Shown here piece by piece: positions 1-5,857 of a stretch of 7,948 nt of DNA. The position numbers and the translations under genes were made by a program. The notes beneath the pieces are model-generated. The model was not told the origin of the DNA and ran no database searches. It worked only from the letters and a program-made list of their open reading frames with translations. Origin of the DNA: Bacteroidia bacterium (GTDB lineage Bacteria > Bacteroidota > Bacteroidia > Flavobacteriales > Flavobacteriaceae); the NCBI GenBank assembly GCA_030425715.1, contig JAUIAA010000094.1, positions 1 through 7,948 on the forward strand, written 5' to 3'. The stretch's first letter is position 1. Every line of letters starts with the position of its first letter.

Positions 1-396
1 CGTAGAACTGTAATTATTACTTAAAGAATCTGGTGCTTGCTCTAATATGTATTCTTTTAGGGTTGCCCAATCTTTTGGATTAATTTGAGGTTTTACAGGG
101 TATACATTTAATTTTACTAAGGCTTCCATTTCTTCATAAGAAATATTTTTTAAGGGGCTAAAACCATTCTCTCGAATCCCCATTCGTGCAGCCATATCAG
201 GAAGTACATTTTTATCCCAAATATGTTTAGGTAAATCTTGAATATTTGGAGGAATATGACAACTCGCACAATGTGTTTGGTAGAGTAGTTTTCCTTTCTT
301 TTTATTACTTGTAGTATGGTTACAAGAAAGGAAAAAAGAAATGGTTAAAACAAAAAGGAGAAACTTGTTAGTGCTAATCCAATTTATTTTAACCAT
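1..396 (-). CDS. Lipoprotein c-type cytochrome, N-terminal part (runs off the window)
   Basis: The reading frame opens at ATG 396-394 and stays open for 132 codons to the window edge, so the C-terminus is missing. Residues 1-25 form a lipoprotein signal peptide: a Lys near the start, a hydrophobic core, and a lipobox FFLSC with the lipidated Cys at 25. A single class I haem-binding motif CASCH follows (Cys43, Cys46, His47); Met68 or Met72 in the stretch LPDMAARM could be the distal haem ligand. The protein is therefore expected to be membrane-anchored outside the cytoplasm and to carry one covalent haem c. From memory, in Flavobacteriia this kind of cytochrome segment is often the N-terminal part of a longer VCBS/FG-GAP repeat protein; whether that holds here cannot be seen. 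It starts 24 bases after the COG1579 gene and could share its transcript. No own promoter was recognised. The haem motif and lipobox are clear; substrate and partners are unknown. Confidence 0.85.
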   Translation of the reverse strand, partial: MVKINWISTNKFLLFVLTISFFLSCNHTTSNKKKGKLLYQTHCASCHIPPNIQDLPKHIWDKNVLPDMAARMGIRENGFSPLKNISYEEMEALVKLNVYPVKPQINPKDWATLKEYILEQAPDSLSNNYSST

Positions 397-420
397 TGTA
401 TATATAAGTATTGTTTCTTG

Positions 421-1194
421 TTAAGAAAACAATTTTTCCATTTTTGCCTTTTCTTCTTCTGCTAAACCAGCATCAATTAAAATCCTTCCACTGTGTTCAT
501 CGGTAATGATTTTTTTACGAGCGGCAATTTCTACTTGGCGTTGTGGTGGAATGGTAAAAAACGATCCTCCTGAGGCACCTCTTTCAATAGTTACTACTGC
601 TAAACCGTTACGAACGTTAGCTCTAATTTTTCGGTATGCACTTAATAACCTTTCATCTATTTGGTTACCAAACTCTTCAGATTTTTTTATTAAAAGAGCT
701 TCTTCTTTTTCAGTTTCTTCTAAAATAGAATTTAACTCATCTTGTTTGTGCTTTAAGTGCGTTTCTTTTTCTTTAATCTTTTCTTTAGCAGCATCAATAA
801 TTTCATTTTTTTGCGCAATTTTCGCCTCAAATTCTTTGATATGTTTTTCTGCCAATTGAATTTCTAAATCTTGGTATTCAATTTCTTTGGTTAAAGAGTC
901 AAATTCTCTATTGTTGCGAACATTTTTTTGTTGCTCGGCATATTTTTTTGCTAGAGATTTAGCCTCTTCAATATTGTTTTTTTTGTTTGCAATCGCAGTT
1001 TCTAAATTTTCAATATCTGTACTAAAATTTGACAATCTTGTTTGTAAACCTTCTATTTCATCTTCAAGATCTTTAACTTCCAAAGGTAATTCGCCTCTAG
1101 TATTTTTAATTTCATCAATTCTTGAATCGATCAATTGTAAGTCGTATAAAGCTCTTAATTTGTCTTCAACGGTAACTTCTTTCTTCTTTGCCAT
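421..1194 (-). CDS. COG1579-family coiled-coil protein with cysteine-free zinc-ribbon remnant
   Basis: This 257-residue protein has the layout of the COG1579 (CT398-like) family: a long helical hairpin rich in Lys and Glu (about residues 30-185), then a C-terminal domain that in other phyla is a C4 zinc ribbon. Here the ribbon fold signature is kept (ERGASGGSFFTIPPQRQ and then EHSGRILID), but the four metal cysteines are replaced by Ser208, Ser211, Asp232 and Ser235, and there is no cysteine anywhere in the protein. It therefore cannot bind zinc in the usual way. The molecular role of the family is not settled; nucleic-acid binding has been suggested from the ribbon. The start codon lies two bases after the stop of the Nif3-like gene (TAG-AG-ATG), so the two are almost certainly co-transcribed and translationally coupled. 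This gene pair recurs in many bacteria. The family assignment is firm and the function is unknown. Confidence 0.9.
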   Translation of the reverse strand: MAKKKEVTVEDKLRALYDLQLIDSRIDEIKNTRGELPLEVKDLEDEIEGLQTRLSNFSTDIENLETAIANKKNNIEEAKSLAKKYAEQQKNVRNNREFDSLTKEIEYQDLEIQLAEKHIKEFEAKIAQKNEIIDAAKEKIKEKETHLKHKQDELNSILEETEKEEALLIKKSEEFGNQIDERLLSAYRKIRANVRNGLAVVTIERGASGGSFFTIPPQRQVEIAARKKIITDEHSGRILIDAGLAEEEKAKMEKLFS

Positions 1195-1196
1195 CT

Positions 1197-2294
1197 CTAA
1201 AAATAGTTGATAGGATTTGTATTGTTTTCTGATAAAATGATTGCAAAATTAGTAATTTTTTTTGTAAGATAATCTACTAATAGATTTTTTGTGAATTGTT
1301 CACTTTCATAATGGCCAATATCTGCTAAAATTATCTGATTATCAGCTTGGTAAAAATCATGGTATTTTAAATCGGCAGTGATATAAATATCTGCTCCAGC
1401 TTTTTTTGCATTTTTAATGGCAAAACTTCCCGAGCCACCTAATACAGCAATTTTTTTAATTTTTTTATAAACCAATTGGCTATGGCGTATTATTTTTAAA
1501 TTGAATTTATGTTTTAGCAGACTTAAAAATTCTTCTGTATCAATAGGTTTCTCTAATTCACCTATCATTCCCATACCAATATTTTGGTGTAGATTGTCTA
1601 AGGTAGTAACTTCGTATGCAACTTCTTCATAGGGGTGATTTGCAAACAACGTTTGTAGTATTTTACTTTCTAAATGTTTTTCAAAAATCAATCCTATTTG
1701 AGTTTCGTTTTCAAAATGTATTTTCCCTTTTTCGCCCAATGTGGGGTTACTATCCACATTTCCACGAAAAGTGCCTGTACCATCTATGTTAAAACTACAT
1801 TGGTCGTAGTTACCAATATTTCCTCCACCGGCTTCGAACAGGGCCAAACGAAGTTCGTCAGCATTGTTTTTTGGAACAAAAGTGGTTAATTTTTTGATGT
1901 TTCCTTGTTGAGGGATGAGTACTTTGGTGTTTTTTAAACCAATTACTTCTGCCATTTTAGCGGAAACACCATGTGCAGAATTATCTAAAGCGGTATGTAT
2001 TGCATAGATTGCAATGTCATTTTTTATCGCTTTTATTACTATTTTCTCCACATAATTTGCTCCAGTAATTTTTTTTAAACCATTAAAAATAATAGGATGA
2101 AAACTAATAATTAGATTGCAGTTTTTAGCAATTGCTTCATCTACTGTTTTTTCAAGAGTGTCCAGAGTTACTAAAACTCCTGTTACTGTGGTATTTTTAT
2201 TTCCAACTAGCAAACCAACATTGTCAAAATCTTCGGCATAGGTCAATGGAGCGAGTTGCTCAATATAATTTGTAACTTCTTTAATTGTCATCAT
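1197..2294 (-). CDS. Nif3-like dinuclear metal centre protein (DUF34/YqfO type)
   Basis: This 365-residue protein belongs to the Nif3/DUF34 family, whose members form ring-shaped hexamers with a two-metal site per subunit; the biochemical role remains uncertain. Visible landmarks, in order: EDFDNVGLLVG (21-31), the metal motif SFHPIIF (64-70), AIHTALDNSAHG (98-109) with Asp104, a PII-like insert of the YqfO kind (about 130-240) ending in HPYEEVAYEV, then VLGGSGSF (284-291), and the C-terminal ligand pair His328 and Glu332 in GHYESEQF. The spacing of His328 and Glu332 matches the HxxxE pair of E. coli YbgI. The first His of the usual HHP motif is Phe65 here, leaving His66. The length fits the long, insert-containing form. 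Two ATG codons stand in tandem at the start; either could be used. It leads the cluster that continues with the COG1579 gene two bases downstream. It is sometimes annotated as GTP cyclohydrolase I type 2, which the sequence does not support on its own. Confidence 0.93.
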   Translation of the reverse strand: MMTIKEVTNYIEQLAPLTYAEDFDNVGLLVGNKNTTVTGVLVTLDTLEKTVDEAIAKNCNLIISFHPIIFNGLKKITGANYVEKIVIKAIKNDIAIYAIHTALDNSAHGVSAKMAEVIGLKNTKVLIPQQGNIKKLTTFVPKNNADELRLALFEAGGGNIGNYDQCSFNIDGTGTFRGNVDSNPTLGEKGKIHFENETQIGLIFEKHLESKILQTLFANHPYEEVAYEVTTLDNLHQNIGMGMIGELEKPIDTEEFLSLLKHKFNLKIIRHSQLVYKKIKKIAVLGGSGSFAIKNAKKAGADIYITADLKYHDFYQADNQIILADIGHYESEQFTKNLLVDYLTKKITNFAIILSENNTNPINYF

Positions 2295-2375
2295 TTTTTT
2301 AGAAAAGCTAGTTTATTTTCATTAGCGAGTATGTAAAAATAATTCTTTATTTTGAGTGATTAGATTTATTGCCTG

Positions 2376-2390
2376 CCAACCGCAAGTTGG
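2376..2390. other. Short inverted repeat between the asparaginase and Nif3 genes
   Basis: CCAAC and GTTGG pair across a five-base CGCAA loop. On the plus strand the stem is followed by TTTT, but no plus-strand gene ends here. On the minus strand, where it would have to act after the asparaginase gene (stop at 2405), no T-run follows. It lies in the 110-base gap between two minus-strand genes. It could be a weak terminator-like hairpin or a chance repeat. Confidence 0.25.
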
Positions 2391-2404
2391 TTTTCAATTG
2401 TTAA

Positions 2405-3463
2405 TCACGGATGTTTTATTTTATAGATTTCGATAATATTTTTACCATTTGCATTTCTATACCCTCTGTACATCCCTTCTGTATTAAAATCCCATGCAAC
2501 ATTACCATATTTATCTAAAGCGATAAGTCCACCTGTTCCTCCTAAGGTATCAATATCAGTATGGATTACTTGTGCTAAAGCTTCTTTTAAACCTAAATTT
2601 TTAAATTGCATAAGGTTAGATACCTGATGTGCTGCTAATGTGCGCATAAAAAACTCACCAGTCCCTGTAGCAGAAACTCCACAGGTTTGGTTGTTGGCAT
2701 AGGTTCCTGCTCCAATAATAGGCGAGTCGCCAATTCTACCATATTTTTTATTAGTCATTCCGCCAGTAGAGGTTCCTGCAACGATATTCCCATTTTTATC
2801 CATTGCAACACAGCCAACAGTACCATATTGATGGTTATCAATAAGTTCGATGTTTTTTATATTTTTTTCTAGTAAGGCTTGTTCTTTTCCTTGGGCTTTT
2901 AATAAACTTTGGAATCTTTTTTCGGTATAGAAATAGGTGGTGTCTTCCATTTTTAAACCGTGTAATTTGGCAAAATCTTCGGCACCTTTTCCAGATAATA
3001 AAACATGTCGCGTACTATCTTTAACCAAAATTGCTGCATTGATTGGGTTTTTAATATGTTTTACCCCAGCAACAGCTCCAGCGTTTAGTGTATTTCCATC
3101 CATAATCGAGGCATCCATTTCTTGCTGACCAGCACTATTAAAAACGGCTCCTTTTCCAGCATTAAACAATGGGGAATCTTCTAAAATATTTATGGTTTTT
3201 TGTACTGCTTTTTCGGCAGATCCACCTTGATTTAATATATCAAAGCCTACATCAAGTGCTTCTTGTAGTTTGTCGCGATATACGGTTTCTTGTGCATCGC
3301 TCATGTTTTCTTTTTTAATGGTGCCAGCACCTCCGTGAATCACAATAGCAAATGCTGTATTTTTAACTTTTGATGGTGATTCCTTTTTTATATTTCCCTG
3401 GCAACTGATAAATGAAATCCATAGGCAAATTGCGAAAATGTAGGGTAAATTAATTTTTAACAT
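2405..3463 (-). CDS. Isoaspartyl peptidase / L-asparaginase (plant-type Ntn hydrolase), lipoprotein
   Basis: This 352-residue enzyme belongs to the N-terminal-nucleophile asparaginase family (E. coli IaaA/EcAIII type). It hydrolyses isoaspartyl dipeptides and, usually less well, L-asparagine. It is made as a precursor that cuts itself before a Thr. That Thr is Thr215 in HQYGTVG. The family's other active-site residues fall at a constant offset from E. coli EcAIII: Thr233 in TSTGG, Arg243 and Asp246 in GRIGDSP, and Thr266-Gly267 in ATGTGE. The N-terminal half shows the usual VIHGGAGT, FNAGKGAVF and MDGNTL motifs. Residues 1-21 form a lipoprotein signal peptide with lipobox FISC, Cys21 being the lipidated residue. 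The mature enzyme should therefore sit in the periplasm or at the outer membrane rather than in the cytosol as in E. coli. It has its own promoter just upstream and looks like a single-gene unit. No truncation is seen. Confidence 0.95.
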   Translation of the reverse strand: MLKINLPYIFAICLWISFISCQGNIKKESPSKVKNTAFAIVIHGGAGTIKKENMSDAQETVYRDKLQEALDVGFDILNQGGSAEKAVQKTINILEDSPLFNAGKGAVFNSAGQQEMDASIMDGNTLNAGAVAGVKHIKNPINAAILVKDSTRHVLLSGKGAEDFAKLHGLKMEDTTYFYTEKRFQSLLKAQGKEQALLEKNIKNIELIDNHQYGTVGCVAMDKNGNIVAGTSTGGMTNKKYGRIGDSPIIGAGTYANNQTCGVSATGTGEFFMRTLAAHQVSNLMQFKNLGLKEALAQVIHTDIDTLGGTGGLIALDKYGNVAWDFNTEGMYRGYRNANGKNIIEIYKIKHP

Positions 3464-3492
3464 TGGTGGTAGGATTAAATAGTATAGTTGCT

Positions 3493-3524
3493 CAAATATA
3501 TTTATTTTAAATCATTCTGACTAA
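3493..3524 (-). promoter_or_regulatory. Bacteroidota-type promoter of the asparaginase gene
   Basis: Read on the minus strand, TATATTTG (3500-3493) matches the Bacteroidota -7 consensus TAnnTTTG at every fixed base. TTAG (3524-3521), close to the TTG-type -33 element, lies exactly 20 bases upstream. Transcription would begin near 3486, giving a leader of roughly 20 bases before the ATG at 3463. The -33 element overlaps an 8-base palindrome TAACGTTA (3522-3529), which might be an operator or chance. The call rests on consensus and position only. Confidence 0.55.
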
Positions 3525-3525
3525 C

Positions 3526-3716
3526 GTTATATTAGTGCTTTGATAATCTGTTATTTATGTTTTGTGAGGTTTCTGTAATATTGATTAAATTTAAGCATTT
3601 TTTTTCAATGTTAGTAATGGAAATTAATCTCAGTTTTCCGTGGTGTAGGAAATAATGCACAACGGGTATTCATATAATATTTTTTGGAAAAGAGCTGGTC
3701 TAAAGTCGATTGCACC
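3526..3716. other. Intergenic stretch without recognised gene
   Basis: This is the main part of the largest gap in the window (3464-3832), which otherwise holds only the asparaginase promoter and the YdeI-type remnant. On both strands there are only short frames with stops. One minus-strand frame directly after the remnant's stop codon (3716 to about 3630) is open for 28 codons, but I could not relate it to the missing part of YdeI or to any other protein. No clear terminator hairpin is seen for the thiolase/NlpC transcript. The sequence is AT-rich with a T-run at about 3598-3605. Confidence 0.5.
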
Positions 3717-3803
3717 TTACTTTTTGACAATCTTTCGTAACTCTTGATATTCTTTTTTCCACTTGATGCCTTTATAGAAGAACCAATCTACTTTTGGATT
3801 CAT
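3717..3803 (-). pseudogene. 5' remnant of a YdeI/DUF1801-type gene
   Basis: A 28-codon frame opens with MNPKVDWFF, continues through KWKKEYQELRKIV and stops at TAA after two Lys codons. This matches my memory of the N-terminus of YdeI/OmpD-associated proteins (DUF1801-like), which typically begin MNPKVD..F...KW..E...LR.IV and continue with an LDCGLTEELKW-like segment to about 190-200 residues. Here the match ends straight after the IV, and nothing resembling the rest follows in any frame. I read it as the surviving start of a gene whose body was deleted or replaced. It lies 29 bases downstream of the NlpC/P60 stop codon on the same strand, so it may still be transcribed and translated. The alternative is a genuine small protein that happens to resemble this N-terminus. 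Confidence 0.6.
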
Positions 3804-3832
3804 AATAGGTTTTAGATTGCTGCCAACTTCTT

Positions 3833-4603
3833 TTAGAATAGTTGTTTCATCACGCGTAATTTATGGGTATGCCTTTTGGTATCTACATTGTAAATTCCAC
3901 TATGGTCTATTCTGTCAATTCTAACTTTCCCATGACAATGGATGATATAGTTATTGGCTAAAATGATTCCAACATGTACAATTTCACCTTCTTCATTATC
4001 GAAAAAAGCCAAGTCTCCCGGTTCACTTTCTTCAATAAAGCTCAATACCTCACCTTGACTTGCTTGATGTACAGCATCTCTTAATAAAGTGTACCCATTT
4101 ATTTTATATACCATTTGGGTAAACCCAGAACAATCAATTCCGAATGGGGTTCTTCCACCCCATAAAAAAGGGGTGTTAAGGTAACTATAAGCCGTTTTTA
4201 CCAGTGCCGATTTTGGCGAAGGACTTTTATTTACTGTACCATCAAAACTATAAACAGTGTTTTCAATGTTAAATTTTCCATTGCTAAAATTAGGTAATGA
4301 AGCTCCTAAGCTTATGGTTTGCAATCCATTGTTTTCATGATGTATAAATGTAATAAACTCACTAGAAACCACTGTGTTATTTACTTTTAGTTGTACATAG
4401 CTTTCTTCCTCTAATCGGTGTAGGTTAAGTTGATGTATCCAACCTTCATAATGGTCAAAATCACATCTAATAAGATGCCAATTTTCTTGGGTATCTAAAA
4501 TTTCACAGGTTTCACCAAAAAGCAATTGAGAAACCATTTCACTTTTATCTGATGGTTCCAATCGAATGGCAATACTGTTTAATTTACAGATTCCGTACTT
4601 CAT
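3833..4603 (-). CDS. NlpC/P60 (C40) cysteine peptidase with N-terminal SH3 domain
   Basis: This 256-residue protein belongs to peptidase family C40. These enzymes cut bonds next to gamma-D-glutamyl residues in peptidoglycan stem peptides. A bacterial SH3-like domain occupies roughly residues 1-65 (IAIRLEPSDKSEMVSQLLFGE, then EGWIHQ) and a second, less clear SH3-like segment about 68-125. The catalytic domain covers about 130-256: catalytic Cys158 in GIDCSGF, general base His210 in VHVGI, and third catalytic residue His222 in IIHCHG. The Cys-to-His spacings (52 and 12) agree well with YkfC-type enzymes. No signal peptide or membrane segment is seen, so it is probably cytoplasmic. By analogy with YkfC it may act on recycled wall peptides after their first residue is exposed; this is inference. 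It follows the thiolase after 28 bases with no promoter seen between, so it is probably co-transcribed, although the functions are unrelated. Confidence 0.93.
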   Translation of the reverse strand: MKYGICKLNSIAIRLEPSDKSEMVSQLLFGETCEILDTQENWHLIRCDFDHYEGWIHQLNLHRLEEESYVQLKVNNTVVSSEFITFIHHENNGLQTISLGASLPNFSNGKFNIENTVYSFDGTVNKSPSPKSALVKTAYSYLNTPFLWGGRTPFGIDCSGFTQMVYKINGYTLLRDAVHQASQGEVLSFIEESEPGDLAFFDNEEGEIVHVGIILANNYIIHCHGKVRIDRIDHSGIYNVDTKRHTHKLRVMKQLF

Positions 4604-4631
4604 AAAGTTTTGAAATTCGTTTTTAATGGGT

Positions 4632-5681
4632 TTATGCCAAACGAATTACCATGGCACTAGCACCACCACCTCCGTTACAAATACCAGCAGCACCAATCTT
4701 TCCGTTATTTTTTTGTAATACGTTTAGTAGGGTAACTATAATTCTTGCTCCAGAACAACCTAAAGGATGCCCTAAGGATACTGCACCTCCATGTACATTC
4801 ACTTTATCGGCATCCAAGCCTAATAATTTAATATTGGCTAGCCCAACTACAGAAAAAGCTTCGTTTAATTCGTAAAAATCTACTTCACTAGCATCAATTC
4901 CTGCTTTAGCTAGTGCCTTTGGTAAAGCTTTTGCAGGCGCGGTGGTAAACCATTCTGGTTCTTGAGAAGCATCTGCATAGCTTTCAATAACCGCCAATGG
5001 AGTTAAGTTTAATTCTTCAGCTTTTTCTCTACTCATCAAAACAAGAGCTGCTGCTCCATCGTTTAGGGTAGAGGCATTTGCAGCAGTAACAGTTCCTTCT
5101 TTTTGAAAGGCTGGACGTAAAGAAGGAATTTTATCCATTTTTACATTTTTATACTCTTCATCTTCTCGGGTAAACTCATATTTTTCTGCACAAGCGTCAC
5201 CACAAGTTCCCATATGTTTACCATCGTAAACATTTATCAAACCATCTTTTAATAAGCCGTCTTCAATTTTTATATCACCAAATTTTTGACCTTTTCTACT
5301 GTGCATATAATGCGGAATCATACTCATGTTTTCCATTCCACCAGCAACTACAACATCAGCATCACCACATTTTATAGCTTGGGCAGCAAAAGCAATAGAT
5401 TTCATACCTGATGCGCAAACTTTATTTACCGTGGTGCATGGTACCGTATCTGGAATTCCAGCAAATAGAGCTGCTTGTTTGGCAGGAGCTTGACCAGTTC
5501 CAGCTTGTACAACATTGCCCATAAAAACTTCATCAACTAAATTGGCATCTAAATTTATTTTATTTAGCGCTCCTTTTATTGCTGTTGCTCCTAATTTTGG
5601 TGCGGGTATATTGGATAGGGTACCTAAAAAACTCCCAATTGGTGTTCTAACTGCAGATACTATTACTACTTCTTTGCTCAT
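4632..5681 (-). CDS. Acetyl-CoA C-acyltransferase (thiolase) with about 43-residue internal deletion
   Basis: Thiolases condense two acetyl-CoA to acetoacetyl-CoA or run the reverse cleavage in fatty-acid breakdown. All catalytic residues are present: nucleophile Cys89 (NKVCASG), His156 (GKHMG), Asn273 (ELNEAF), His305 (SLGHPLG) and Cys335 (ICNGGGG). The numbering up to His156 equals that of the Zoogloea ramigera enzyme. From Ser204 in NASTLNDGA onward every landmark is shifted by exactly 43, and the total is 349 residues against the usual 392 or so. The lost part lies between EKYEFTRED (166-174) and EEYKNVKMD (175-183). It should contain the helix after the RED motif (QDxFA..S...A) and the following EIVPV strand of the loop domain that helps bind CoA and build the tetramer. 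The frame is preserved, so a protein is made, but its activity is doubtful. The start MSKEVVIVSAVRTP is canonical. The promoter in the divergent gap was not clearly found. The NlpC/P60 gene lies 28 bases downstream. Confidence 0.93.
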   Translation of the reverse strand: MSKEVVIVSAVRTPIGSFLGTLSNIPAPKLGATAIKGALNKINLDANLVDEVFMGNVVQAGTGQAPAKQAALFAGIPDTVPCTTVNKVCASGMKSIAFAAQAIKCGDADVVVAGGMENMSMIPHYMHSRKGQKFGDIKIEDGLLKDGLINVYDGKHMGTCGDACAEKYEFTREDEEYKNVKMDKIPSLRPAFQKEGTVTAANASTLNDGAAALVLMSREKAEELNLTPLAVIESYADASQEPEWFTTAPAKALPKALAKAGIDASEVDFYELNEAFSVVGLANIKLLGLDADKVNVHGGAVSLGHPLGCSGARIIVTLLNVLQKNNGKIGAAGICNGGGGASAMVIRLA

Positions 5682-5807
5682 ATTTGTAGGTGTTTTGACT
5701 ATAATATAAAAAATAGATGTTCGATTGCGAAATTAATTATTTTTTATGTAAATATTTCTATAGAGCTTAAAAGATTTACTGCCCATTACAAGCTAGAAGG
5801 TGTTTTT

Positions 5808-5839
5808 TTAGTGAAAGGATGATTAATTGTTTACATTTG
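5808..5839 (+). promoter_or_regulatory. Bacteroidota-type promoter of the 7TM-HD gene
   Basis: TACATTTG (5832-5839) matches the -7 consensus TAnnTTTG at every fixed base. TTAG (5808-5811) lies exactly 20 bases upstream as a -33 element, the same arrangement as in front of the asparaginase gene. Transcription would begin near 5846, leaving a leader of only about 12 bases before the ATG at 5858. A second ATG at 5848 opens an eight-codon frame that overlaps the start of the main gene in another frame and is probably incidental. Confidence 0.55.
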
Positions 5840-5857
5840 AAAAATCAATGACACTTT

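Noticed and set aside
506..1210. Open frames on the plus strand across the COG1579 gene
   Set aside because: They are shadows of the real minus-strand frame; the encoded peptides are Ser/Phe-rich with no family resemblance, while the minus strand gives a complete recognised protein.
2303..2310. Possible -7 box TAGCTTTT (minus strand) before the Nif3-like gene
   Set aside because: One mismatch to TAnnTTTG, no convincing -33 element at 19-21 bases, and it is so close to the ATG that almost no leader would remain.
3641..3675. CGTTGTGCATTA on the minus strand, resembling boundary motifs seen between small cassette-like genes in Bacteroidota
   Set aside because: Only one half-site is visible, no paired inverted copy or recombinase is present, and the resemblance rests on memory; not enough to call a recombination site.
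5682..5857. Search for a thiolase promoter or riboswitch in the divergent gap
   Set aside because: Only a partial TATTTTTT box without a matching -33 element was found on the minus strand, and no conserved leader structure could be recognised, so no feature was called.
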